Shown here piece by piece: positions 29,152 through 41,924 of a DNA stretch of 64,000 nt. The notes under the pieces were generated by a model. It did no database searches and had not been told where the DNA came from. It saw nothing but the letters and a program-made list of their open reading frames with translations. Location of the stretch: NCBI RefSeq assembly GCF_014058705.1, contig NZ_CP059692.1, positions 1,555,001-1,619,000 on the forward strand, written 5' to 3'. Made by a program: the position numbers and the translations under genes. Origin of the DNA: Aureimonas mangrovi. Its GTDB lineage: Bacteria > Pseudomonadota > Alphaproteobacteria > Rhizobiales > Rhizobiaceae. Every line of letters begins with the position of its first letter. Positions within the stretch are counted from its first letter, which is position 1.

Positions 29152-30468
29152 TCAGCGCGCCGCTGCGGGCCGTGCCTGCCGCACCTGAGGCGCCCGTCCA
29201 CCGGCAAGACGCTCTTCCAGTTCTCCCAGCGATGCCAGGCGCTTCAACGGACCGATGGCGGCGAGCGTCGGCTTGGCGCCGACGAAGGTCGTCTCCGCGA
29301 GTCCGGCGAGGCGCTGCGCGGTGATCGCCGACAGGCGGTCCATCAGCTCCACATTGTCGATGAGCTCGCCTTTGAACATCAGCTGGCGGGCAATCTGGCC
29401 GGCGCGCGCAGCCGGGCTTTCCTGGCTCATCAGGAGGCTGGAGCGCATCTGCGCGCGAGCCCGAACGACCTCCTTCTCGGAGATGCCTTCAGCTGCGCGC
29501 ATCAGCTCGTCGACGATCACCGGCGCGAGTTCGGCAAGCTCTTCCTCGCCGGTCGCGGCGTGGATGCCGAAGATGCCCGAATCGGCAAAGCTCCAGTGAA
29601 AGGCGGAGATCGCGTAGCAGAGCCCGCGCGTCTCGCGGATTTCCTGGAACAGCCGCGAGGACATGCCGCCGCCCAGAATGATCGAGAGCACCTGCGACGC
29701 ATAGAAGTCGCGCTTGTAGTAGGGCCGTCCCTCGAAGCCGAGGACGAGCTGCGCATCGGCCAGATCGCGTTCTTCGCGGAACTCGCCGCCGGTGTAGACC
29801 GCCGGTTCCCGTTCCTCCACCGGCGCGGCTCGACCGGGGGCTACAGCCCCGAAGCTCGCCGAGACGCGATCCACGATGTCCTGATGGGACACGGCGCCCG
29901 TCGCCGAGACGACCATCTTCTCCGGGGTGTAATGGCTGCCGAGATAGGAGCGCAGCCCCTTCGGCGTGAACGAGCGCACCGTCTTGCGCGTGCCCAGGAT
30001 CGGCCGGCCGAGGATCTGGTCGCGGAAGGCGCGCTCCTGGAAATGGTCGAAGACGATGTCGTCCGGCGTATCCTCGGCCGCACCGATCTCCTGAAGGATA
30101 ACGTGCTTCTCGCGCGCCAGCTCGTCCTCGTCGAAGCGCGAATCGAGCAGGATGTCCGACAGGATGTCGAGCGCCAGCGGCACGTCCTCGCGCATCACAC
30201 GCGCGTAATAGGCGGTCGTCTCGACACTCGTCGAGGCGTTCAGCTCGCCGCCGACGTCTTCGATCTCCTCGGCGATGCCGCGCGCCGAGCGGCGCGTCGT
30301 GCCCTTGAAGGCCATGTGCTCGAGGAGATGGGCGATGCCGTGCTCGTGCGGCCCCTCGTCGCGCGCGCCCGCCTTCACCCAGACGCCGAGCGCGGCACTC
30401 TCGAGCGATGGCATGGTCTGCGTGGCGATGGTCAATCCGTTGGACAGCTTCGTGATCTCGACGCTCAT
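29152..30468 (-). CDS. M16 family zinc metallopeptidase (processing-peptidase-like)
   Basis: 438 residues, a single pair of M16 domains, like the beta subunit of mitochondrial processing peptidase. The inverted zinc motif HLLEH in GIAHLLEHMAFKGT (about 47-60) and the distal glutamate about 76 residues later are present; ELNASTSVETTAYYARV follows. The C-terminal half has GGGMSSRLFQEIRETRGLCY. The substrate is unknown. It overlaps thrC by 4 bases, so the two are translationally coupled. Confidence 0.94.
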   Translation of the reverse strand: MSVEITKLSNGLTIATQTMPSLESAALGVWVKAGARDEGPHEHGIAHLLEHMAFKGTTRRSARGIAEEIEDVGGELNASTSVETTAYYARVMREDVPLALDILSDILLDSRFDEDELAREKHVILQEIGAAEDTPDDIVFDHFQERAFRDQILGRPILGTRKTVRSFTPKGLRSYLGSHYTPEKMVVSATGAVSHQDIVDRVSASFGAVAPGRAAPVEEREPAVYTGGEFREERDLADAQLVLGFEGRPYYKRDFYASQVLSIILGGGMSSRLFQEIRETRGLCYAISAFHWSFADSGIFGIHAATGEEELAELAPVIVDELMRAAEGISEKEVVRARAQMRSSLLMSQESPAARAGQIARQLMFKGELIDNVELMDRLSAITAQRLAGLAETTFVGAKPTLAAIGPLKRLASLGELEERLAGGRAPQVRQARPAAAR

Positions 30469-31874
30469 GCCGCGGCTCCGAGGCGCACGGCGCGGCTTTT
30501 CTCACGCACGAAGGCCTGGACGGCGGAAAGGTCGTTGGCGATCGTCTCGAACACTTCCGGGCGGCTCATCAAGTCGGCGTGGGTCGGCGGCAACGGGGGC
30601 TCGGTGCCGATGGCGGCCTTCACGGCAGCCGGGAACTTCGCCGGATGGGCGGTGCCCAGCGTGATCATCGGAACGGCACCCTGATGGCGCGAAGCGACCC
30701 TCACGCCGACCGCCGTGTGCGGGTCGAGGAGATAGGCCGAGTTCCCAAAGGTCTCGGCGATGGTCTCGCGCGTCTCCTCTTCGCTCGTGCGGCCCGCGTC
30801 GAACTCGGTGCGGATCGTGTCCAGCGTCTCTGCGGGAAGAGTGAAGCCGCGCGACTGCGAGAGCCCGTCCATCAGGCGGCGGATGGAGGCGCCGTCACGC
30901 CCGCCGGCCTCGAAGAGCAGTCGCTCGAAATTCGAAGAAATCTCGATGTCCATCGAGGGCGAGGTCGTGGCGCGCACGCCCTCCATCTCGTAACGCCCGC
31001 TGGCGAGCGCACGCGCGAGGATGTCGTTCTCGTTGGTGGCGACGACGAGCCGCTCCACGGGAAGGCCCATCCGCTTGGCCGCGTAGCCGGCGAATATGTC
31101 GCCGAAATTGCCGGTCGGCACTGTGAAGGAGACCTTGCGGCCAGGGGCGCCGAGCGCGCTCGCGGCCGTAAAGTAATAGACGATCTGCGCCATGATGCGC
31201 GCCCAGTTGATCGAGTTGACGCCCGAAAGCGCGGTCTCGGCCCTGAACCGGCGATCATTGAACATGGCCTTCACCATCGCCTGGCAGTCGTCGAACGTGC
31301 CCTCGACGGCAATCGGGTGGACGTTCGGCGCGGCGGAGGTCGTCATCTGGCGCTGCTGCACCGGCGAGACGCGCCCGCGCGGGAACAGTATGAAGACGTC
31401 GGCCCGGTCGCTGCCGGCAAAGGCCGAGATCGCCGCGCCGCCCGTATCGCCGGACGTCGCGCCGACGATCGTCGCGCGCTGGCTGCGCTCGGCAAGGACA
31501 TGATCCATCAGTCGGGCGAGGAGTTGCATCGCCACGTCCTTGAAGGCGAGCGTCGGGCCATGGAAAAGCTCGAGCACGAAGGCGTTCGGCCCGGTCTGGA
31601 CGAGCGGGGCAACGGCCGGATGGCGGAACGTCGCATAGGCCTCGTCGACCATGCGCCTGAGGGCGCCGGCCTCGATCTCGCCGCCGACATAGGGCGTCAA
31701 CACCTCCAGCGCGACTTCGGCGTAGGCCCGGCCGGCAAAGCCGGCGATGGTCTGCGGCGAAAGCTCGGGCCAGCTCTGCGGAACATAGAGCCCGCCATCT
31801 TCGGCAAGGCCGGCGAGCAGGACATCTGAGAAGCCCAGAACGGGCGCTTCGCCCCGCGAACTCACATATTTCAC
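30465..31874 (-). CDS. thrC: Threonine synthase
   Basis: 469 residues from GTG 31874 (VKYVSSRGEAP), supported by GGGAG at 31880-31884; in-frame codons further upstream are not family-like. It converts O-phosphohomoserine to threonine with PLP. The PLP lysine is in HGPTLAFKDVAMQLL (about 105-119), and the phosphate loop is ATSGDTGGAA. SISSINWAR-like VNSINWARIMAQIVYYF and VPTGNFGDIFAGYAAK are also typical. ThrB is encoded at 22099. It is divergent from the small lipoprotein gene across 173 bases. Confidence 0.96.
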   Translation of the reverse strand: MKYVSSRGEAPVLGFSDVLLAGLAEDGGLYVPQSWPELSPQTIAGFAGRAYAEVALEVLTPYVGGEIEAGALRRMVDEAYATFRHPAVAPLVQTGPNAFVLELFHGPTLAFKDVAMQLLARLMDHVLAERSQRATIVGATSGDTGGAAISAFAGSDRADVFILFPRGRVSPVQQRQMTTSAAPNVHPIAVEGTFDDCQAMVKAMFNDRRFRAETALSGVNSINWARIMAQIVYYFTAASALGAPGRKVSFTVPTGNFGDIFAGYAAKRMGLPVERLVVATNENDILARALASGRYEMEGVRATTSPSMDIEISSNFERLLFEAGGRDGASIRRLMDGLSQSRGFTLPAETLDTIRTEFDAGRTSEEETRETIAETFGNSAYLLDPHTAVGVRVASRHQGAVPMITLGTAHPAKFPAAVKAAIGTEPPLPPTHADLMSRPEVFETIANDLSAVQAFVREKSRAVRLGAAA

Positions 31875-32047
31875 GGCAACTCCCTGGCCGCGCATGCGGC
31901 GGTCAATTCCCGGGCCGCGCGAGCGGCCGTCGATCCATGTCGTCGCGGGCTTGGCGCCGCGCGGGTTGGATGCGCGCCTCCAGCAGTCGCGCGGGATCCA
32001 TCGCGATGATATAGAACGGCGCCGTACGATAAGGGAAGAACCGCACG

Positions 32048-32515
32048 ATGCTTCCTTCCATGCCGGCGCACCCGGCATCGCTTCTCATCCTCGCCGCCCT
32101 CGCTCTCGCAGGCTGTTCGTCAGGCGCCGGCAATGGACCGGCGGCCTCGGTGCCGCAGGCGGATATGCCCGCCCGGTGCCCGGACATCGCCGTACGCGAC
32201 GGCACACGCAGCCTGCGCACGCAGAACCACAGCGCCACGATCATCCAGACCACGCGCTCCTGCAGCGTGATCGACGGACGGCTCGCCGTGCAGGTTCGCG
32301 TGGCGGGGGACGTCTCGTTCATCGGAACGAGCCCGGCCGAACTGCCGATCCGCGTCGCAGTCGTCGATGGCGCCTCGGTCCAGTATTCGCAGCTCGGCCG
32401 CCAGAGCGTTACGCCCGGAGCGTCGACCTTCACCTTTCTCGACAGTGCCCTTCGCCTCACCGAGCCGGCCGGCCCGAACGTGACGATCTATGTCGGCTTC
32501 GACGAGCGGAACTGA
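32048..32515 (+). CDS. Hypothetical lipoprotein
   Basis: 155 residues. The N-terminus ends in a good lipobox, ALALAGC (Cys at residue 23), followed by SSGAGNGPAAS, so it is probably lipidated and kept in the outer or inner membrane. The mature domain has beta-rich VQVRVAGDVSFIGTSPAELP and FTFLDSALRLTEP segments and two more cysteines (about 44 and 72). No family was recognised. AAGGGAAG precedes ATG 32048; ATG 32060 is an alternative. It ends 6 bases from the convergent HAD gene. Confidence 0.78.
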   Translation: MLPSMPAHPASLLILAALALAGCSSGAGNGPAASVPQADMPARCPDIAVRDGTRSLRTQNHSATIIQTTRSCSVIDGRLAVQVRVAGDVSFIGTSPAELPIRVAVVDGASVQYSQLGRQSVTPGASTFTFLDSALRLTEPAGPNVTIYVGFDERN

Positions 32516-32521
32516 GCGTCT

Positions 32522-33202
32522 TCAGGCTTCGTCCCAGGAGGAAAGCGCCTCGACGACGGCCGGAAAATCCGAGAGGCGCGAGATCACCGTCTCGGCCCCG
32601 GCTTCGCTCAAGGCTTCCGCGTGGCCAGGATGGGTATGGCTGGCGCCCGTGAAGCCGATGGCGCGGCAGCCCGCAGCGACGGCCCCGGCGACGCCGTGGA
32701 CCGAGTCTTCCAGTACGATCGCCTCGCGCGGGTTGATCTCGAATTCGCGGCAGGCGTGCAGGAAGACGTCGGGCGCGGGCTTGATGCGCTTCTCGCCGAC
32801 CTCGCGCGAGGCGAAGACGTAGGGGCGGAAACGGTCCCACAGCCCGTTCGGCTGGAGCATCAGCTTCAAACGCGGTGTCATCGAGTTCGAGCAGATGCAG
32901 CGCGGCAGATCGAGCCGGTCCAGCATCTCGTGGACGCCGGCAATGGGCGCGACGGTGGCGAGGCGCCGGTTGCCCTCGGCTTCGGCCTTCGTGGCGAAAT
33001 CCTCCGGCAGCGTGACGCCGGTTTCGGTCTCCAGCGTCTCCAGGATGCGCACGAGCGTCAGGCCGGCGAAGCGCTCGGCGAGTTCCTCTGCCGAGATTTC
33101 GATGCCGTGCTCCTTCAGCATTTCCGATTCGATGCGCGCGGCGACGATCTCGGAATCGACGAGCACGCCGTCGCAGTCGAAGATGATGAGGGAGAGGGCC
33201 AT
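32522..33202 (-). CDS. HAD superfamily hydrolase (beta-phosphoglucomutase-like phosphatase)
   Basis: 226 residues from ATG 33202 (MALSLIIFDCDG). Motif I is FDCDGVLVDSE with the nucleophile and general acid aspartates; the alpha-helical cap (about 18-85) follows. Motif II is ICSNSM, motif III lysine is in KRIKPAPDVF, and motif IV is VLEDSVHGVAGAVAAGC. It resembles phosphoglycolate/beta-phosphoglucomutase type phosphatases; the substrate is not predictable. It is divergent from ccrM. Confidence 0.9.
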   Translation of the reverse strand: MALSLIIFDCDGVLVDSEIVAARIESEMLKEHGIEISAEELAERFAGLTLVRILETLETETGVTLPEDFATKAEAEGNRRLATVAPIAGVHEMLDRLDLPRCICSNSMTPRLKLMLQPNGLWDRFRPYVFASREVGEKRIKPAPDVFLHACREFEINPREAIVLEDSVHGVAGAVAAGCRAIGFTGASHTHPGHAEALSEAGAETVISRLSDFPAVVEALSSWDEA

Positions 33203-33235
33203 TCTTTGCTCCGCCTGATAGCGGCCGGGGCCTAG

Positions 33236-34501
<1,266 letters not shown>

Positions 34502-34504
34502 GCT

Positions 34505-35584
34505 TCAAGCGGCGAGGGCGGTCTCGATCGCCTTGCGCATGAGCGTCGGCAGGGCCTCGGCGTCCAACGCGTCGGCGGGGGCCCACCAGCCTGATGTGTC
34601 GGGCACTTCCATCACCACGGCGCGCCAGACCTCGAGCGTCAGGTCGAAATGGGTGAAGCCGTGGCGCACCTCGCCGACGAGCCGCCAGTCGGCCGGAAAG
34701 GGGGCGGCGTCCTCTCCCGTTGCGCCGTCCGCTCGTGCGCTCCAAGCGGTCGTCGGCGGTTCGCTCATCCCGCCGAGCATTCCTGTGGACGGGCGCTTGC
34801 GCAGGAGCACGGCGCCATCGCCGCGCCGGAGCGCCACGAAGGCGGCCCCGATGCGGCTCGGCTTGGCAGCCTTCTTCACCTTCACGGGGAACGTCTCCTG
34901 CCGCCCTTCCGCCCGCGCCCGGCAGGGCTCGGCGATGGGGCAGATCACGCAGGCGGGCTTTCGCGGCGTGCAGATTGTGGCGCCGAGATCCATCATCGCC
35001 TGCGCGAAGTCTCCCGGCCGGTCTGCCGGCGTCATCGCGTCCACATGGTGGCGCACGAACGGGCGGCCGGCGGGCAGGGGCGTCTCGATCGCGTGGAGGC
35101 GGGTCGTCACGCGCTCGACATTGCCGTCCACCACGGCGACCCGTTCGCCGAAGGCGATCGCGGCAATTGCGGCTGAGGTATAGTCGCCGATGCCAGGCAG
35201 TGCTCTGAGACCCTCGGCGCTCGTGGGAAACAACCCGCCGCGTTCGCCAGCGACCACTCGCGCGCAGGCGAGGAGGTTGCGGGCGCGCGCATAGTAGCCA
35301 AGGCCCGCCCAGGCGCTCATCACCTCGCCGTCCTGTGCTGCCGCCAACGCTTCCACGCTCGGCCAGCGTTCGGTGAACCGCGCAAAGTAGCTCTTCACCG
35401 CCGCGACGGTCGTCTGCTGGAGCATGATCTCAGAAAGCCAGACCCGGTAAGGGTCGGCACGCTCGCCTTCAACTGCACGTTCCGGCCCCAAACGCCAGGG
35501 AAGCTCTCGCGCGTGTCGATCGTACCAGGGCAGGAGAAGACCGGCGATCCGGGCGTCCGGCGCGTGTTCGCTCGGAAGGCGCAT
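34505..35584 (-). CDS. mutY: A/G-specific adenine DNA glycosylase
   Basis: 359 residues from ATG 35584 (MRLPSEHAPD). It removes adenine mispaired with 8-oxoguanine. Catalytic Glu in WLSEIMLQQTTV, helix-hairpin-helix GIGDYTSAAIAAIAFG with the Asp in VDGNVERV, and the 4Fe-4S loop CTPRKPACVICPIAEPC are all seen. The C-terminal Nudix-like 8-oxoG recognition domain (about 235-355) is present. It is convergent with ccrM (3-base gap) and divergent from the GT25 gene. Confidence 0.95.
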   Translation of the reverse strand: MRLPSEHAPDARIAGLLLPWYDRHARELPWRLGPERAVEGERADPYRVWLSEIMLQQTTVAAVKSYFARFTERWPSVEALAAAQDGEVMSAWAGLGYYARARNLLACARVVAGERGGLFPTSAEGLRALPGIGDYTSAAIAAIAFGERVAVVDGNVERVTTRLHAIETPLPAGRPFVRHHVDAMTPADRPGDFAQAMMDLGATICTPRKPACVICPIAEPCRARAEGRQETFPVKVKKAAKPSRIGAAFVALRRGDGAVLLRKRPSTGMLGGMSEPPTTAWSARADGATGEDAAPFPADWRLVGEVRHGFTHFDLTLEVWRAVVMEVPDTSGWWAPADALDAEALPTLMRKAIETALAA

Positions 35585-35660
35585 ACGGCTCAATGATTGA
35601 CTTCCATGCAGTTTGACGCCATCCGGTGAGCCGATCGGACCCTGCCATAAAGCGTATCTC

Positions 35661-36398
35661 TTGGCGACCAAGGCCTATCTTATCAATCTCGACCGTTCGC
35701 AAGACAGACTGAAACGCATCCGGGGCGAAGCGGAACGTGCGGGTGTCGAGCTCGTGCGCGTGCCCGCCGTGGACGGTCGGACGGTGCCTGCGGCCGAACG
35801 TGCGCTCCTCGACGAGCCCGGCTTTCTGCGCGACCACGGCAAGCGACCGCTGCCGGGGGAATACGGGTGCTATGCGAGTCATCTAAAGGCTTTGGAGATG
35901 TTTCTTCAAAGCTCGGATGAATTCGGTCTCATCCTTGAGGACGACGTGGTCCTCTCTCCCGATCTCTCGCAAACGCTGTCGGCGCTCGAGACCGTGGGCG
36001 GCTGGGACGTGCTGAAGCTCGTTCATCACCGGCGCGCCATGCATCTCACGGAACGGAGCCTCCCGAACGGCCTGCGGGTGGGGCGCGCCGCCTTCGGGCC
36101 GAGCGGTTCGGCAGCGGCCTATCTCGTGCGGCGTGAGATCGTGCCGCGACTCTTGCGATCGCTGACGCCGATGCGCTTGCCTTACGATGTCGCGCTCGAG
36201 CGCGAATGGGCCCTCGGCGTGCGTCTGCGTCACGTTCATCCTGACCCGATCGGCCTCGCGGGAACCAGAAGCCTGACCCGAGACGGGCGGAAATACGCCG
36301 ACCAGAACCTGCCCCTCTGGCAGCGGCTGACGACATTGCGCTTCCGCACGATCGATGCAGCACGTCGCCTGCTTGGCGCCATGCGGCCATCGCGATGA
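35661..36398 (+). CDS. Glycosyltransferase family 25 (LPS-type) protein
   Basis: About 245 residues from TTG 35661; TTG 35613 is an alternative, and neither has a good ribosome binding site, so the start is uncertain. KAYLINLDRSQDRLKRI at the N-terminus, GEYGCYASHLKALEMFLQ (about 72-89) and the acidic ILEDDVVLSPDL are the GT25 signatures. GT25 members add galactose or other sugars to LOS/LPS or other glycans. The gene overlaps the ligase/polymerase-like gene by 4 bases, and together they sit between mutY and dciA as a two-gene polysaccharide unit. Confidence 0.85.
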   Translation: MATKAYLINLDRSQDRLKRIRGEAERAGVELVRVPAVDGRTVPAAERALLDEPGFLRDHGKRPLPGEYGCYASHLKALEMFLQSSDEFGLILEDDVVLSPDLSQTLSALETVGGWDVLKLVHHRRAMHLTERSLPNGLRVGRAAFGPSGSAAAYLVRREIVPRLLRSLTPMRLPYDVALEREWALGVRLRHVHPDPIGLAGTRSLTRDGRKYADQNLPLWQRLTTLRFRTIDAARRLLGAMRPSR

Positions 36399-37621
36399 CC
36401 TTCAAGCGGATCCTCCTGGCGCGGCGGCGCCTCGACCCTCTCGTCCTGATGACGGCGGTAGCGACGGTGATCCTGCTATTCGCCGTCGGCAAGGCTGGCT
36501 TCATCGCGTTCGCCGCCTGTGGGTTCTACCTCGTTCTGGTACGTCACCGCGTGTGCCGGCATCTGCCGCCGCTCTATTCGGCATTGCTTCTCACCTACGT
36601 GATATGGGCGATCGCGCTGTCGCTCGGGCGTGGGGAGCCGGTGCAGGGGAACCGGCAACTCGGCTACGCGCTTGTGGAGCTTTCGGCCTTCTTCATCCCG
36701 GTCGGACTGTGCCTCGTGCGCAGGCCCGTCGACGCTATGGTGATCGGCGCGCGCATGGCGTTGCCAACGCTTCTCGTCGCTTCCGTGCTTCAGGTCCTGC
36801 TGCTGAAGGGCGAGCGCCTCGACCTCGGTGAGAATGCGGCGATACTGGCCTTCCTTGTGGCGGGGGCGGCGGTGATGGCGCGCATCGATGCCGCCCGGCC
36901 GCCGCGCTTCCTGCCCAACGGGCGCTGGTGGGCGTATCTGGCGATCGCGCCGATCCTTCTCACGCAAACGCGCGGGGCCTGGATCGTTTTCCTGCCGATT
37001 GTGGCGATCGACCTGTGGGCGATCTTTCGCGGCGACCAGCCGAGCCGGCGCATGGCGGTGCTGACGGCCGGTCTCGCCGGCCTCGTCGCGGCGTCCTTTG
37101 TGGCGTACCCGCTCGTCGCTGATCGCGTCTCGCGCGCCGTGGAGGAGATGGAGCGCTTTAACGCTACCGGCAGCGCCAGCGGTTCGGTCGATGTGCGGCT
37201 GACCTTCTGGAACGCCAGCCTCCAGATCGTGGCAGAACATCCCTTAACGGGCGTAGGGGCCATGAGCCGGATGGAGCGGGTCGCGGAGTTCTCCGGCCCG
37301 AACGCCGAGCGCGTCATGCAATTCCAGCACCTCCACAACTTGTTCCTCGACGAGATGCTCTCGAACGGACTCGTCGGGCTCGCCCTGCTGCTCGCGATCT
37401 TCGCCGCTTTCGCCGTCTCATGTGTCAGGTTCGGCTCGCGAAACCTCGTTGCCAACGCCGCCGTGTTCGTCTTCCTCGTCTTCTCCTTCGGCGCCTTTCA
37501 TGGTGTGCTCCTGAACGAGTGGATGATCATCTTGGTTTTCGGCTTCATGGGCATCGTCCTCACCAGCCTGCGGCGCACGGAACTGGCACTGACCGGGCGC
37601 CGCCTCGGTCCCTCGTCATGA
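36395..37621 (+). CDS. O-antigen ligase/polymerase family membrane protein (Wzy/WaaL-like)
   Basis: 408 residues with about ten to twelve membrane helices. The Wzy_C-type periplasmic loop lies at about 250-320, with VDVRLTFWNASLQIVAEHPL, TGVGAMSR, and HLHNLFLDEMLSNGLVGL; LTQTRGAWI in the preceding helix is also typical. Such proteins either polymerise O-antigen repeats or ligate glycans to lipid A-core, and sequence alone does not separate the two. It is coupled to the GT25 gene upstream (ATGA) and overlaps dciA downstream by 4 bases. Confidence 0.85.
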   Translation: MTFKRILLARRRLDPLVLMTAVATVILLFAVGKAGFIAFAACGFYLVLVRHRVCRHLPPLYSALLLTYVIWAIALSLGRGEPVQGNRQLGYALVELSAFFIPVGLCLVRRPVDAMVIGARMALPTLLVASVLQVLLLKGERLDLGENAAILAFLVAGAAVMARIDAARPPRFLPNGRWWAYLAIAPILLTQTRGAWIVFLPIVAIDLWAIFRGDQPSRRMAVLTAGLAGLVAASFVAYPLVADRVSRAVEEMERFNATGSASGSVDVRLTFWNASLQIVAEHPLTGVGAMSRMERVAEFSGPNAERVMQFQHLHNLFLDEMLSNGLVGLALLLAIFAAFAVSCVRFGSRNLVANAAVFVFLVFSFGAFHGVLLNEWMIILVFGFMGIVLTSLRRTELALTGRRLGPSS

Positions 37622-38133
37622 AGGCGGCGAGCGCGCCAAAGCGTCCCGGTGTCAAGCCGCTCGCGGACCTCGTGGCCGGCCTCGTCGATCCGATCCTGGC
37701 GAAAAAGGCGGGCATGACGAGCGGGCTCGTCACGGCGTGGCCGGAGATCGCCGGCCCACGGCTCGCGGCTGGGACACGGCCGGAAAAGCTGATCTGGCAG
37801 GCGCGGCGCAGCGACAACGATCCGTTCGAGCCAGCAACGCTCGTCGTCGCCTGTGAGGGTGCATCGGCGCTGAGGCTTCAGCACGAGAGCAGCGAGCTGC
37901 TCCAGCGAATCGACGCCTTCTTCGGCTTTCATGCCGTCGGGCGTCTGAAGATCATACAGAAGGCGCTGCCGCTGCCACCGGCCTCCCGCAAGCCCGCGAC
38001 GGCGCCGCTCTCCGCAGCGGACAAGGCAGCTATCGAAGCGCAGGCTGGATCGGTGGAGAATGAACGCCTGCGGAAGGCTCTGACGCGTCTTGGCGAAAGC
38101 GTTCTGGCGCGCAACCGGGCGCCTACGGACTGA
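37618..38133 (+). CDS. dciA: DciA family (DUF721) replicative helicase loader-like protein
   Basis: 171 residues. The KPLADLVAGLVDPILAKKAG, VTAWPEIAGPRLA segment (about 13-56) and the LVVACEGASALRLQHESSELLQRIDAFFG region form the DUF721 core; the C-terminal 55 residues are variable. DciA loads or recruits DnaB in bacteria that lack DnaC. The ATG overlaps the stop of the glycan gene as ATGA, which is odd company for a replication protein; in relatives it usually follows mutY directly. Confidence 0.88.
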   Translation: MKAASAPKRPGVKPLADLVAGLVDPILAKKAGMTSGLVTAWPEIAGPRLAAGTRPEKLIWQARRSDNDPFEPATLVVACEGASALRLQHESSELLQRIDAFFGFHAVGRLKIIQKALPLPPASRKPATAPLSAADKAAIEAQAGSVENERLRKALTRLGESVLARNRAPTD

Positions 38134-38272
38134 ACACTGCGTTCAGGATTCGTTCAAGCGCAATCGCGCAATCGTCAGGATGGTGTATTGGAAAAGCCCC
38201 AATCGCCTCCTAGACAAGGCATCTCCGCATTGTTGCGGCGCGCAATCGAAGGCCCATGAAGGACATTCATCG

Positions 38273-39058
38273 ATGAAAGCTTCCAAGCAGACCATCACCG
38301 TCGGCCCCTCGCTTATGCAGCGGGCGCGCCATGCATCGGTTCTGCTCGGCAGTGCCGCGGTGCTGGCCCTTGCGGCGTGCGCTGACGACGACGGCACCTT
38401 CCGGCTGATCGGTACGGCACAGGCTCAGGAGGCGCCGGCCGCGAACCCCGACGCCGCCCCGGCCGAGCGCCGCACTGATCCTTCGTCCGCCACAGCTCCG
38501 GAGCCGCAGGGCAGCGTCGATGTCGCGGAGCTCATGGCTGAGGGCGCGCTGCCCGACATCGTCATCGGTGACCCGAACGCGCCGGTTACCATCGTTGAGT
38601 ACGCCTCACTGACCTGCCCGCATTGCGCCCAGTTCCACAATCAGGTGCTGCCGGACATCAAGGCGGACTATGTCGACACCGGCATCGCCAAGGTGATCGT
38701 GCGCGAGTTCCCCTTCGACCCGCAGGCGCTCGCCGGTTTCATGCTGGCGCGGTGCGTGCCGGAAACCCAGCGCGAGCCGATGGTCGACGTCCTGTTCCAG
38801 CAGCAGGCGACCTGGACGCGCGCCGAGAACGTCTCCGCAGCGCTTCTCCAGATCGCGCGCCTCTCCGGCATGAGCCAGGAAGCTTTCGTCGCCTGCCTGC
38901 AGAACCAGGAGCTGCAAGGTCAGGTCGCGGCCGTCAAGGAGCGCGGCGAGAACGAGTTCGGCGTGCGTGCCACGCCGACCTTCTTCATTAATGGCGACCG
39001 TTATTCCGGCGCGATGACCGCCGACCAGATGGCGGCGGTCATCGAAGCGCATCGGTGA
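38273..39058 (+). CDS. DsbA-family thioredoxin-fold lipoprotein
   Basis: 261 residues from ATG 38273, with AAGGA 9 bases upstream. The leader has a lipobox, LALAAC (Cys at about 36). A Pro/Ala-rich linker (about 51-80) follows. The thioredoxin fold begins at GDPNAPVTIVEYASLTCPHC, where CPHC is the DsbA-type active site, and the cis-proline loop is GVRATPTFFINGD. It likely oxidises or isomerises disulfides while tethered to the membrane. In relatives this gene lies between dciA and smc; smc is not next to it here. Confidence 0.9.
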   Translation: MKASKQTITVGPSLMQRARHASVLLGSAAVLALAACADDDGTFRLIGTAQAQEAPAANPDAAPAERRTDPSSATAPEPQGSVDVAELMAEGALPDIVIGDPNAPVTIVEYASLTCPHCAQFHNQVLPDIKADYVDTGIAKVIVREFPFDPQALAGFMLARCVPETQREPMVDVLFQQQATWTRAENVSAALLQIARLSGMSQEAFVACLQNQELQGQVAAVKERGENEFGVRATPTFFINGDRYSGAMTADQMAAVIEAHR

Positions 39059-39181
39059 AGGCGGTTTAGCGCCGCGGCGCGCAAGGCGGGGCTTGGGGTT
39101 CTGCGGCGAATGCCGTAATCGGACCACTGGCTCTTAAGGACGGGCCCGGTGGCCATCCGGGCGACGGCGTGGTGCGAGTGC

Positions 39182-41854
<2,673 letters not shown>

Positions 41855-41924
41855 GGATGCTGACGCTGGCGTTGCTTCGATCTGCCTGTGATATGCTCGC
41901 CCGGACGGCAGTGCGAGGCATGGC

